14,478 nt of DNA from DATGSF01 sp035302865 (GCA_035302865.1 DATGSF010000190.1:1-14478), one strand, 5' to 3'; positions 1-8,445 are shown, counted from the first letter of the stretch. Notes: generated by a model not told the origin, from the sequence alone. Numbers and translations are program-made.

Positions 1-1203
1 TGTAGTTCGCAGCATATCCAAAGGTCTATCAATTGCAAATATTAAAGCTAATCCTGCTTCTGGAATGCCTACTTGATTAAGTATAATTACAATCATTATA
101 ATCCCAGCACTAGGAACCGCTGCTGAACCAATGGAGGCCAAAACTGCGGTTACAACAATACTTAATTGTTGCATAAAATTTAAATCCATATCAAAAGCTT
201 GTGCTATAAATATTGCAGCAACAGCTTGATATAAACTAGTTCCATCCATATTAATAGTAGCCCCTATAGGAATTACAAAACTAGAAATCTCCTTATCTAC
301 TTTTAATCCTTTTTCTACACAATCCATGGTTACTGGCAGAGTTGCCGCACTGGAACTGGTGGAAAATGCTAATAATTGTGCAGGCATCATTGCTTTAAAA
401 AATTCTCTAGGTTGTACTTTTCCAAAAAGCCAGATTAATAATACATAAATTATTAACAATAGAAATAAACCTAAAACTACAGTTAGAGCATAAGATAATA
501 ATGCTATAAATAAATCTCCGCTTGGTGCTTCCACAACTAAAGCAGCTAAAAGAGCAAAAACTCCTAAAGGTGCAATGCGCATCACTAAGTTTATCATTTC
601 TAATATAATATCATTCAAACTCACAAAAAATTCCCGAACGGGTTTCGATTTTTTCTCTGATATCATAATCATCGAAATACCTAAAAATATGGCAAAGAAA
701 ATCACCTGTAACATGTTTGTATTTTCACTAGCAGCAGCAAAAATATTTTCAGGAATTATATCTTGCAAAAATTGTAATGGACCGGAACTTTCTTGACTTT
801 GAGCTTCAACGATTTTACTATTTGCTTCTGATTTGTAATTATAAATTAAAGCAGAGCGTGTTTCTTCCGACATAAATTTTCCAGGTTTAATAATATTAAC
901 TATTAATAAACCAATGCTAACCGCCAAAACAGTGGTACTTAAAAACCAAAGAATAGTGCGAAATCCAATTTTAGATAGTTTAGAAATATCCTTTAATTGG
1001 GCAATTCCTGAAACTAAAGATGCAAAAATTAGGGGAATAGCCAAAAGCTTTAAAAGATTAATAAAAATATCTCCAAAAGGCTTTATCCATGACAGAATCC
1101 ATTGAGAACCCCAAGATAATCGACTAAATAATAAGCCAATTAAAACCCCTAAAACCATTCCTATAATAATCTTTATATGTAAAGGTAAATTTCTTTTTTT
1201 CAT
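1..1203 (-). CDS. DAACS-family Na+/dicarboxylate or acidic amino acid symporter (C-terminus cut by window edge)
   Basis: This gene encodes an inner-membrane secondary transporter of the dicarboxylate/amino acid:cation symporter family (GltP/GltPh/DctA type), which takes up glutamate, aspartate or C4-dicarboxylates with Na+ or H+. Reading from the ATG at 1203 gives 401 codons with no stop. Family landmarks appear in order: hairpin-1 serine-rich tip STSSS at residues 281-285, the TM7 motif NMDGT at 318-322, a hairpin-2 region with GSAAVPSAG from 359, and TM8 DRPLDMLRT from 392. The TM8 arginine at 399 aligns with the GltPh Arg397 that binds the substrate side-chain carboxylate, so an acidic substrate is expected. 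Only the end of TM8 and the C-terminal tail are missing. There is a polar insertion of roughly 40 residues between TM3 and TM4. The ATG lies 7 bases after the ABC gene's stop, which suggests co-transcription. The exact substrate cannot be told. Confidence 0.93.
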   Translation of the reverse strand, partial: MKKRNLPLHIKIIIGMVLGVLIGLLFSRLSWGSQWILSWIKPFGDIFINLLKLLAIPLIFASLVSGIAQLKDISKLSKIGFRTILWFLSTTVLAVSIGLLIVNIIKPGKFMSEETRSALIYNYKSEANSKIVEAQSQESSGPLQFLQDIIPENIFAAASENTNMLQVIFFAIFLGISMIMISEKKSKPVREFFVSLNDIILEMINLVMRIAPLGVFALLAALVVEAPSGDLFIALLSYALTVVLGLFLLLIIYVLLIWLFGKVQPREFFKAMMPAQLLAFSTSSSAATLPVTMDCVEKGLKVDKEISSFVIPIGATINMDGTSLYQAVAAIFIAQAFDMDLNFMQQLSIVVTAVLASIGSAAVPSAGIIMIVIILNQVGIPEAGLALIFAIDRPLDMLRTT

Positions 1204-1210
1204 AAATTAT

Positions 1211-3007
1211 TTACTGTTTTTCAGAACTAGTATTTTGTATTTCACTTTCTTTTTTCTCTGCTGTTAAATACATTCCTCTATAAACTCCATTTTCAATATT
1301 TAATAAAGATGCATGCGTACCTTCTTCCACAATTTCTCCTTTTCTTAATACTAAAATCTTTTTTGCTTTTTTAATGGTGGATAAGCGATGTGCAATAACA
1401 ATAGATGTTCTTCCTATAATTAATTTTTCAATAGCTTTTTGAATTAAAATTTCTGATTCTGTATCTACTGATGAGGTCGCTTCATCTAAAACTAAGATGG
1501 AAGGATTATATAAAAGCACGCGTGCAAATGAAATTAACTGTCTTTGCCCTTGCGATAAGGTTCCTCCTCTTTCTCGAACATTGAAATCATAATCATCTGG
1601 CAATTCCATAATAAATTTATGAATTCCTATTTCCTTACAGATATTCTTAACCCTTTCCAAAGGCATTTCATTATTAAATAATGTAATATTGTCATAAATA
1701 CTTCCTGAGAATAAAAACACATCTTGTAATACAACTCCAACCTTACTTCTTAGGGCATAAATATCATAGTCTTTAATATTTACAGCATCTATAGAAATAC
1801 TTCCAGAATCAATTTCATATAATCGTGTAAGTATATTTATTATAGATGATTTCCCAGCCCCTGTTGGCCCAACCAAAGCTAAAGCTTCACTAGGTTTTAA
1901 ATTAAAATTTATATTTTTTAATACAGGTTTACCAGGATTATAGGAAAAATACACATTTTTAAATGTTACACTACCCTCAATTTTTTCAGGCTCTAATTTT
2001 CCATTATTTTTTAAATATGATTCAGAATCCAAAACAGTAAATACACGATCTGCAGCCACTATTCCCATTTGTAAGGTATTAAATTTATCTGCTAACATAC
2101 GCATAGGTCTAAAAAGCATATTTAAATAAAGAATAAAAGCAATAATTACCCCTTGGGATATTTCTCCATCCAACATACGCGCCGCTCCATACCAGACTAA
2201 GATACCTAAAGCTATAGACATAATAATCTCTACAACAGGAAAGAAAACTGAATAAGCAAAAATGGATTTTATATGTGCTTTTCTATGATCTTTATTAATA
2301 ACAGTAAATTTTTCTAATTCTTTCTCCTCCGCAGCTAAAGTTTGAATAATATACATTCCAGAAATATGTTCTTGCACAAATGCATTCAGCTTTGCAACAG
2401 CAGTACGCACCATTTGAAAGGACTTCTTTACATTTTCTTTAAAAATATAAGTTGCAAAAAATAAAACAGGTAATATTGCTATACATACTAAAGCTAATTT
2501 CCAATTGGTATAAAACATAACTGCTAATATTGCCAATATGGTTAATACATCAGCAACTATAGAAATAAGCCCTTCGGAAAATACATTATTTATGGCTTCT
2601 ATATCATTAATTGTTCTTGTTGTCAAAGTACCAATTGCATTATGATCATAATATTTCAAATCCTGATGAATCACTTTTTTAAATACTGCTTTTCTTATAT
2701 CGTCCACTACATTTTGTCCCAACCAATTCGTGATATACATAAATACAAATCTAAATACTGTTTCTAATAAAAGTATCCCAATTTGAATTAAAGTAATATA
2801 AATCAATCCTTTAACTAATTCATTTGCAATATATTTATCCACGGATAATTGAATAAGGTAAGGGCGTAACGGTGCCATTAACGCCAAAATTATGGTGGAG
2901 ATTACACTTAAAATTAATCGACCTTTATAAGGCCTTGTAAAACTCAATAGCCTTTTTAATAAAATGCTATCCTTTTTTTTATTTTTATTATTTTTAGTAG
3001 ATTGCAT
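1211..3007 (-). CDS. ABC exporter half-transporter (fused membrane and ATPase domains)
   Basis: This is a type IV (MsbA/LmrA/YheI-like) exporter subunit of 598 residues that should work as a homodimer or heterodimer in the inner membrane. An N-terminal domain of about six membrane segments (residues about 25-310) precedes the nucleotide-binding domain (about 340-585). The ATPase motifs look intact: Walker A GPTGAGKSS at 380-388, Q-loop Gln428, signature LSQGQ at 484-488, Walker B ILVLDE at 504-509 and H-loop His540. The catalytic glutamate is present, so this half should be an active ATPase. The reading frame extends upstream to a GTG at 3046, but I chose the ATG at 3007 because a Bacteroidota -7 box (3023-3030) lies inside that extension and the residues from 3007 (MQSTKNNKN) look like a normal basic N-terminus. 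The cargo is unknown; lipid or drug export are both possible. It is followed at 7 bases by the symporter gene. Confidence 0.93.
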   Translation of the reverse strand: MQSTKNNKNKKKDSILLKRLLSFTRPYKGRLILSVISTIILALMAPLRPYLIQLSVDKYIANELVKGLIYITLIQIGILLLETVFRFVFMYITNWLGQNVVDDIRKAVFKKVIHQDLKYYDHNAIGTLTTRTINDIEAINNVFSEGLISIVADVLTILAILAVMFYTNWKLALVCIAILPVLFFATYIFKENVKKSFQMVRTAVAKLNAFVQEHISGMYIIQTLAAEEKELEKFTVINKDHRKAHIKSIFAYSVFFPVVEIIMSIALGILVWYGAARMLDGEISQGVIIAFILYLNMLFRPMRMLADKFNTLQMGIVAADRVFTVLDSESYLKNNGKLEPEKIEGSVTFKNVYFSYNPGKPVLKNINFNLKPSEALALVGPTGAGKSSIINILTRLYEIDSGSISIDAVNIKDYDIYALRSKVGVVLQDVFLFSGSIYDNITLFNNEMPLERVKNICKEIGIHKFIMELPDDYDFNVRERGGTLSQGQRQLISFARVLLYNPSILVLDEATSSVDTESEILIQKAIEKLIIGRTSIVIAHRLSTIKKAKKILVLRKGEIVEEGTHASLLNIENGVYRGMYLTAEKKESEIQNTSSEKQ

Positions 3008-3022
3008 AAATTTCAATTGATA

Positions 3023-3030
3023 CAAATTTA
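3023..3030 (-). promoter_or_regulatory. Putative -7 promoter box of the ABC exporter gene
   Basis: On the minus strand the sequence reads TAAATTTG, an exact match to the Bacteroidota sigma-70 -7 consensus TAnnTTTG. It lies 15 bases before the ATG at 3007, so the transcript leader would be only about 10 bases. No clear TTTG was found at the -33 distance. The match makes the upstream GTG at 3046 an unlikely start. Confidence 0.5.
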
Positions 3031-3084
3031 GGAAATTTATACACACTTCTTACTTTTTATATGCTAGATAATGATTTAATAAAT

Positions 3085-3092
3085 TACTTTTG
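3085..3092 (+). promoter_or_regulatory. Putative -7 promoter box of ftsK
   Basis: TACTTTTG matches the Bacteroidota -7 consensus TAnnTTTG exactly and lies 44 bases before the ftsK ATG, implying a leader of about 40 bases. A convincing -33 TTTG is not visible. It diverges from the ABC gene's box 55 bases away. Confidence 0.5.
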
Positions 3093-3136
3093 TATCTTTT
3101 CAATTTTCTAAAAAAACTCTTTATCATAATCAAACG

Positions 3137-5626
3137 ATGGCAAAAAGTCAAAAAACACAAAATAAAACAGAACAAAAAAAACATAATAAACAAACCATAC
3201 AAAAAGCCTTAGGAGTCTTCCTCATGCTTTTAGGTGCATATTTAATCGCTAGTTTAACTAGTTATTTATTTACTTGGAAGCTTGATCAATCGTATATTTT
3301 AACTAAAGAATCTGCATGGGAAATTTTATTTGTCAAAGATTATATCGTGGCAAATTGGGCAGGAAGATTAGGAGCATTAAGTAGTCATTTCTTATTTTAT
3401 AATGGCATTGGAATAGCTTCCTTTGTTTTTGCAGCATCTTTAATTGTTTTAGGTCTCAAAATTTTAAATCCCAGTACCTATTTAGCTTTAAAAAAATGGA
3501 GAAAGTGGATTTTCTTTTCTGTACTATTTATTTCTCCAGTATTAAGTTTATTTTTTCCTGATTTGGAAATTCATTTGGGTGGTACTTATGGAAATAATCT
3601 TACACAATGGATTGGAGGTTTTGCAGGACCCATTGGAAATATTTTATTATTTAGCACTATAGGTTTTGTATTTTTACGTTTTGTATTTACTAGCCCATCT
3701 TTATTATTTAAAAATTCTAAAAAAATAATCAATACCGATGATAGCAAGAGTGAGGAAAAGAAATTCAAAGGTTATAAAAACCCCGAAGAAGCGCAGCAGG
3801 AGAAAGGTAAAAAAGAATTAAAAATTGAAGAAACTCAAGAAAAAAGCCACGACATTGCTTCAAACTCCATTAATAAAGAAGCTATAACAGTTAACGATGT
3901 TTATAAAAATAAAGAGGAGGAAGAAAAAGCAGCTAAAAACATTGTTTTAGAGTTACCAAAAGAAGAAAAAGAAAATAAGATTGCTGAGGGAGAAAAAGAG
4001 TTAACAAACAGATTAAAAGAAGAAAAAGAAGAGGATACTGATTTTGAAATTACTACGGCAAAAACAGAGGAAAAAGCGCAAATTAACCATGGTGCGCATA
4101 TTTCTATTGAAAGTGGAGAGCCCTATGATCCTTCTTTAGAATTAAGTAATTATAAGTTTCCTACTTTAGATCTTCTAATTGATTATGAGGAAGGACAAGA
4201 AGTGTATTTCAATAAAGAAGAATTAGAAAATAATAAAGACCAAATTATACGTACCTTAAAGAGCTTTTCTATTGAAATCAATAAAATAAAAGCTACAGTA
4301 GGTCCCACTGTTACTTTATATGAAATTGTCCCTAAAGAGGGGGTTAGAATTTCAAAAATTAAAAACTTAGAAGATGATATAGCTTTATCTTTAGCAGCTT
4401 TAGGCATTCGTATTATAGCTCCAATTCCAGGAAGAGGAACTATTGGAATTGAAGTTCCTAACTCTAAGAAACAATTGGTTGGAATGCGAAGCATATTAGC
4501 TTCTGAAAAGTTTATCAATAATAAAATGACACTTCCTATAGCTTTAGGAAAGAAAATAGATAATGAAAACTTCATAGTGGATTTGGCAACTATGCCCCAC
4601 TTATTAATGGCTGGTGCAACAGGACAAGGTAAGTCGGTGGGAATTAATGCTATTTTAGTTTCTTTATTGTATAAAAAACATCCATCACAGCTAAAATTTG
4701 TCATGGTGGATCCTAAAAAAGTAGAATTATCTATTTATCGTTTAATTGAAAAACATTATTTAGCAAAGCTACCTGACGAAGAAGAGCCTATTATTACAGA
4801 TGTTACGAAGGTGGTATCCACTTTAAATGCTTTAGGTGTTGAAATGGATAATCGCTATGAATTGCTTAAAGAAGCACGTGCAAGAAACATTAAAGAATAT
4901 AATGAAAAATTTATCAAAAGGCAATTAAATCCTTTAGATGGGCATAAATATTTACCATATATAGTATTGGTAATTGATGAATTTGCAGATTTAATCATGG
5001 TTGCTGGTAAGGAAATTGAAATGCCAATCGCTCGTTTAGCACAATTAGCTAGAGCAGTTGGAATTCATTTGATTATTGCCACTCAAAGACCTTCGGTAAA
5101 TGTAATTACAGGTATTATTAAAGCAAACTTCCCAGCACGAATTGCATTTAAAGTTTCTGCTAAAGTAGACAGTCGTACCATTTTAGATGCTGGCGGTGCA
5201 GAACAGTTAATTGGTAAGGGTGATATGCTTTATACACACGGAAATGAACCTATCCGCTTACAATGTGCATTTGTAGATACTCCTGAAGTGGAACGTGTAG
5301 TAGAGTTTATTGGTGAGCAACAAGGATATCCTACTGCTTTTGAACTTCCAGAGCCTGATCAACAGGAGGAAGGAGAGCGTTCCACGGTGGATTTAAGTAA
5401 AAGGGATCCTCTATTTGAACAATGTGCTCGCTTAGTAGTGGAAACAGAAAGTGGCTCCACATCAATGTTACAAAGACATAATAATATTGGTTATAACCGT
5501 GCCGGGAGAATTATGGACCAATTAGAAGCTGCTGGAATTGTTGGACCACAAGTGGGTAGTAAGCCAAGAGAGGTATATGTATTTTCCCTAGATGAATTAC
5601 AACAGATATTTAGTAAACTACCTTAA
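3137..5626 (+). CDS. ftsK: DNA translocase FtsK/SpoIIIE
   Basis: FtsK is the septal, membrane-anchored DNA pump that clears chromosome ends from the closing division site and activates XerCD at dif. The 829-residue protein has the expected order. Four membrane segments lie in residues about 25-183. A charged Lys/Glu-rich linker spans about 195-315 and is short beside the E. coli linker. The motor domain covers about 340-745, with Walker A GATGQGKS at 493-500, Walker B VLVIDE ending at Asp614-Glu615, and a RecA-like ATQRPSV stretch from 648. The C-terminal gamma winged helix at about 757-818 is the domain that reads polar KOPS-type sequences. All ATPase residues look intact. The ATG at 3137 starts a basic N-terminal tail just before the first membrane segment. 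The gene stands alone on its strand and converges on the gene ending at 5841. Confidence 0.97.
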   Translation: MAKSQKTQNKTEQKKHNKQTIQKALGVFLMLLGAYLIASLTSYLFTWKLDQSYILTKESAWEILFVKDYIVANWAGRLGALSSHFLFYNGIGIASFVFAASLIVLGLKILNPSTYLALKKWRKWIFFSVLFISPVLSLFFPDLEIHLGGTYGNNLTQWIGGFAGPIGNILLFSTIGFVFLRFVFTSPSLLFKNSKKIINTDDSKSEEKKFKGYKNPEEAQQEKGKKELKIEETQEKSHDIASNSINKEAITVNDVYKNKEEEEKAAKNIVLELPKEEKENKIAEGEKELTNRLKEEKEEDTDFEITTAKTEEKAQINHGAHISIESGEPYDPSLELSNYKFPTLDLLIDYEEGQEVYFNKEELENNKDQIIRTLKSFSIEINKIKATVGPTVTLYEIVPKEGVRISKIKNLEDDIALSLAALGIRIIAPIPGRGTIGIEVPNSKKQLVGMRSILASEKFINNKMTLPIALGKKIDNENFIVDLATMPHLLMAGATGQGKSVGINAILVSLLYKKHPSQLKFVMVDPKKVELSIYRLIEKHYLAKLPDEEEPIITDVTKVVSTLNALGVEMDNRYELLKEARARNIKEYNEKFIKRQLNPLDGHKYLPYIVLVIDEFADLIMVAGKEIEMPIARLAQLARAVGIHLIIATQRPSVNVITGIIKANFPARIAFKVSAKVDSRTILDAGGAEQLIGKGDMLYTHGNEPIRLQCAFVDTPEVERVVEFIGEQQGYPTAFELPEPDQQEEGERSTVDLSKRDPLFEQCARLVVETESGSTSMLQRHNNIGYNRAGRIMDQLEAAGIVGPQVGSKPREVYVFSLDELQQIFSKLP

Positions 5627-5662
5627 CTTACATTATTCATGAGATTAATTTTAAATAGTCTT

Positions 5663-5723
5663 TAGGCGTCAAGCCCTATCGCTGTACTTTGGTACTACAA
5701 AGAGCTTGTAACGAAAAAGCTCT
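5663..5723. ncRNA. Cluster of small stem-loops downstream of ftsK (possible structured RNA or repeat remnant)
   Basis: This 61-base part of the ftsK downstream region is clearly richer in G and C than the DNA around it and holds three closely spaced inverted repeats: TAGGC/GCCCTA at 5663-5678 with one bulge, CTTTG/CAAAG at 5687-5702, and a perfect 7-bp AGAGCTT/AAGCTCT at 5701-5723. The last two overlap by two bases, so they may be alternative folds. No T-run follows on the plus strand, so it is not a clear terminator for ftsK. It could be a 3' UTR structure, a small RNA or the remains of a dispersed repeat. There is no direct evidence of transcription. Confidence 0.3.
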
Positions 5724-5764
5724 AAAAATATATCCAAAGAATAAACAATAAAAAACATTTAAAA

Positions 5765-5809
5765 AGGCATTAATACGAAATTAAATATTATTTTTCCGTA
5801 CTAATGCCT
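5765..5809 (-). terminator. Rho-independent terminator of the cassette ending at 5841
   Basis: A 13-bp stem with one G-U type pair (arms 5765-5777 and 5797-5809, loop 19 bases) is followed on the minus strand by a T-rich stretch (complement of 5749-5764). It begins 31 bases after the stop at 5841. On the plus strand the stem lacks a following T-run, so its use by ftsK is doubtful. Confidence 0.7.
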
Positions 5810-5840
5810 ACTAATAACTTGAATATTCCACAGCCAAAGC

Positions 5841-6530
5841 TTATTCTATTAGAATTTTTTGAGTCATAACACGGTCTTTAATTACCGTTTTAAATATGTA
5901 GACACCTTTTGTCAAAGTAGAAATATCAATTGTGGTTTTTTCCTTATTTACAGGATGGGATTGCACTAACCTTCCGTGCATATCATATATGTTTGCTTGT
6001 ATAGATTGATCTAAGTCTTCTATAATTAAATTAATTTTATCCGATGCAGGGTTAGGAAACAAAGTCCATTCCTTATTTTGCATTTCATCAATATTAACCA
6101 CATCGTCATTGCCTAATAAAATGAAAGTTACACATGCAGTATCTTTATCGTTTAAAGGATTTTCATATGTAGTTGACGGTAAAATATTATAGCAATATGC
6201 AACAGAGTCATTTATTGTTTGATTGACATCAGCCCAAGCTTTTATGTCATTATATGAAATAGAATCGCCTGGCGCTAAGGCCTCACCTTCAAAAGAGGAT
6301 ATAAATAACAAGTCCATATTCAACACATCAATAGTGTCGGTAGCGCGTAGGGTATCTGGTCCATTATTTTTAATATTCAACATGATATTTAGCGTATCTC
6401 CATAAGCAGCAGTATTGTTTGGTTGATTGGTAGTAATAGTTAATTCCAAGTCACAAACTCTATCTTGTGAAAAAGAAAATGTTCCGTAAAATATAAATAT
6501 TAAAGCAAGTAGTAAAGGTATTTTTTTCAT
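5841..6530 (-). CDS. Exported protein with type A (Por) C-terminal sorting domain, type IX secretion cargo
   Basis: The 229-residue protein starts with a Sec signal peptide (residues 1-21, cleavage near SFS/Q). A mature region at about 24-140 has the spacing of a CARDB/DUF11-like beta-sandwich (KNNGPDTL at 54-61, APGDSI at 86-91) and three cysteines (26, 113, 133). The C-terminus, about 157-229, is a textbook type IX sorting domain: LFPNPASD at 157-164, IYDMHGRLV at 181-189, GVYIFK from 209 and a basic end QKILIE. In this family the domain directs the protein through the outer membrane and is then removed, with attachment to lipopolysaccharide in many cases. The gene lies only 2 bases after the stop of the CSSC protein, is the last gene of the cassette, and is followed by a terminator. 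With no catalytic domain it may be a surface binding or structural protein. Its partner is unknown. Confidence 0.88.
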   Translation of the reverse strand: MKKIPLLLALIFIFYGTFSFSQDRVCDLELTITTNQPNNTAAYGDTLNIMLNIKNNGPDTLRATDTIDVLNMDLLFISSFEGEALAPGDSISYNDIKAWADVNQTINDSVAYCYNILPSTTYENPLNDKDTACVTFILLGNDDVVNIDEMQNKEWTLFPNPASDKINLIIEDLDQSIQANIYDMHGRLVQSHPVNKEKTTIDISTLTKGVYIFKTVIKDRVMTQKILIE

Positions 6531-6532
6531 AA

Positions 6533-8014
6533 TTAAAATATTTTTATTCTTTTATATTTATTATTGGAAATTGGCACTATCATATAATTCAAATCAATAT
6601 TATCAGGTAATGCATTTTTACTTGAAATTTTTTCTTCTTTTATAAAAGATATGTTTTTAATTTCGCTATTCATATTTTCAATATTTATTCTAGCATATGA
6701 TAATTGACCGTCATTTAAAAAATACAAATAATAATATGTTTTGTTTTTATTTATATGGAAAATATAGTTTTTAACGTTTTGGATATTTTCTAGAATTTCA
6801 TCTTTAGAAAAAATACTTAAGTCAGTATAGTTTTCTGGCTCATTAGTGTGAAAAACAATATCATCTAAACCATTCATAAACAACTCCCCATCCCAGGAAA
6901 ATCGTATGTTAGAAAAAGAATACCCAACCTTAGAGAATCTTTTTCCTAAACTATAAGGGAAAAACTTTTTAAATTTTAAAGTATTAGATTTTTTATCCTC
7001 TTCAAAAATGCCGACAAAATAAAATGGATATTTCGATTTTTTCCCAATAAATCCATATAAAGATAGTAAATAATCATTATTACTATTAATTCCAAACCCA
7101 ATAGGATCAGGCGCAAAAAAGACATTTTTAGATTCAGGATTAGTGTTTATATCTTTAATTGTTTTATCTATAAGAGCCTGATCAAAATTTTGTAATTTTA
7201 TTGTTTCAAGAAGCTTTCCATTAAAATCAAATTTATGTAAAACATTAAACCCAATCCCTAAAGTATCTGCTTTATCAAAATTAATTTGAAAATCTAAATA
7301 TTCTGACAATACATAAATTGTATCATCCGTAATTCTATAATTAATTAAAGAAAAATAATTTCTTAACTCCAAATCTTTTATTATTTTTATAGATGTAGAA
7401 AATGCTGAATCAAAATCTTCTACTCCAAAATAAGAAGAATATGCTTCTTTCATCATAGTACTATCCATCCTAACAACAGTATCTTTAATAGCATAATATC
7501 GGTCTATTCTTATCAAATTATTTTGCAAGGTATTCAGTACATAAAAATCATTATTATATAATTGCAATTCTTCAGAAGATGGATTAAAGCTATTGGACGG
7601 CAATTCAAACACCTCTTCTTCTTTTAATAATGCATTAAAATAAGAAACTAAATAATTGTCCAAATCATCCTTTAAAGAATAGGTTAATTGTTGATTACCA
7701 TGTTTGCTTTTAAATATGACAGAAGATACATTATTTTCAAATAAGTAGCTTTTATATAAACTGTCTGACCAAATAAACGTTCCTTTTTCAGGAAAATTCA
7801 AAACTTCTTGAATTATAGAAGAATCGTATTGCATTTCAGTTAAAAAAACATATTCTAATTCAAATTCTGAATCTAAATCTTTAAGGAACCTAATCGAATT
7901 GTAGCATGAACTGCATTCATCCATATTAACAGTTACAATAACCTTATAATCAGAACTATATAAAGTTACAATGTTAAAAAAACTAAGCAAGACCAATAAA
8001 ATAAATGATTTCAT
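6533..8014 (-). CDS. Exported protein with thioredoxin-like CxxC N-terminus and a probable beta-propeller body
   Basis: The 493-residue product has an N-terminal signal sequence (about residues 1-20) without a lipobox cysteine, so it should reach the periplasm or beyond. Residues about 23-115 have a thioredoxin-like pattern: a strand (VIVTVN) leading into DECSSC with Cys34 and Cys37 at a helix start, then further strands near 53-58 and 98-103. The cis-proline usual before the fourth strand is not evident. Cys34 and Cys37 are the only cysteines in the whole protein. The remainder (about 145-493) is rich in short strands such as FYVLN and TIYVLS and resembles the 6-bladed propeller proteins of Bacteroidota, but I cannot assign a family. 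It could be a redox partner for the two-cysteine protein encoded just upstream. The ATG at 8014 fits the signal peptide. The type IX cargo gene follows after 2 bases. Confidence 0.75.
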   Translation of the reverse strand: MKSFILLVLLSFFNIVTLYSSDYKVIVTVNMDECSSCYNSIRFLKDLDSEFELEYVFLTEMQYDSSIIQEVLNFPEKGTFIWSDSLYKSYLFENNVSSVIFKSKHGNQQLTYSLKDDLDNYLVSYFNALLKEEEVFELPSNSFNPSSEELQLYNNDFYVLNTLQNNLIRIDRYYAIKDTVVRMDSTMMKEAYSSYFGVEDFDSAFSTSIKIIKDLELRNYFSLINYRITDDTIYVLSEYLDFQINFDKADTLGIGFNVLHKFDFNGKLLETIKLQNFDQALIDKTIKDINTNPESKNVFFAPDPIGFGINSNNDYLLSLYGFIGKKSKYPFYFVGIFEEDKKSNTLKFKKFFPYSLGKRFSKVGYSFSNIRFSWDGELFMNGLDDIVFHTNEPENYTDLSIFSKDEILENIQNVKNYIFHINKNKTYYYLYFLNDGQLSYARINIENMNSEIKNISFIKEEKISSKNALPDNIDLNYMIVPISNNKYKRIKIF

Positions 8015-8024
8015 AAAAGCAATA

Positions 8025-8071
8025 TTAAAATAGCAAGCAAGTACTACTAATAAACTCGATTGCTATTTTAA
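8025..8071 (-). promoter_or_regulatory. Intercistronic 12-bp perfect hairpin between the small-protein gene and the CSSC gene
   Basis: Arms 8025-8036 (TTAAAATAGCAA) and 8060-8071 are perfectly complementary, with a 23-base loop. It sits between the small-protein stop (8080) and the next ATG (8014). On the minus strand the stem is followed by only a short T-rich stretch, so a leaky terminator or a 3'-end stabilising hairpin is likelier than a full terminator. Either would let the small protein be made in excess over the downstream genes. Confidence 0.6.
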
Positions 8072-8079
8072 AAAAAAGT

Positions 8080-8427
8080 CTACTCTATTTCTTCAAATAT
8101 ATTTTCCATATCATCTGGATTTACAAATTCACCGGTAAACCCTTCATCTTCATTCTCCGAAGACTCAACTGATATTAAAATCATATCATATTCTCCGAAT
8201 TGACCAAAAATAGTTATTTTATCTCCAGGCTTTGGCGAATTAGAAGGCCCATCGTGTTTAAAACAAATTCCATAAGACGATCTACATTGAAAAATCAAAT
8301 CCCCATCACTCGTTACACCAATTGGAGAAAAAATACCTGTCTTTTCATAACTCGCAAAAGAATAATTAAGACTAGAAGAAATTACAATAGCAATAAAAAC
8401 AGTAAATAAAAACTTAATTTTTTTCAT
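8080..8427 (-). CDS. Small exported two-cysteine protein of unknown function
   Basis: I do not recognise a family. The 115-residue product has a clear Sec signal peptide (MKKIK, then a hydrophobic stretch to about residue 20, predicted cut after SFA at 25). The mature part, about 90 residues, holds exactly two cysteines, Cys48 and Cys55, in CRSSYGIC. It continues with a lysine/proline-containing stretch (PKPGDK) and ends in a strongly acidic tail (about 91-115). The frame stays open upstream to a TTG at 8481 within the AAAC repeats, but the ATG at 8427 gives a proper signal peptide and is preferred. It leads a same-strand run with the CSSC protein and a type IX cargo. Size, signal peptide, paired cysteines and a larger exported partner downstream recall NVEALA-type small proteins, although no NVEALA motif is present. 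The likeliest modification is an internal disulfide. Confidence 0.78.
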   Translation of the reverse strand: MKKIKFLFTVFIAIVISSSLNYSFASYEKTGIFSPIGVTSDGDLIFQCRSSYGICFKHDGPSNSPKPGDKITIFGQFGEYDMILISVESSENEDEGFTGEFVNPDDMENIFEEIE

Positions 8428-8445
8428 GATATAATTTTTAATTTT

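Noticed and set aside
4183..4704. 173-codon minus-strand frame inside ftsK
   Set aside because: It lies opposite the FtsK motor domain and the translation has no domain or signal; the plus-strand frame has clear FtsK motifs.
8200..8409. 69-codon plus-strand frame opposite the small exported protein
   Set aside because: It is antisense to a frame with a clear signal peptide, and the plus-strand translation is only a basic low-complexity run.
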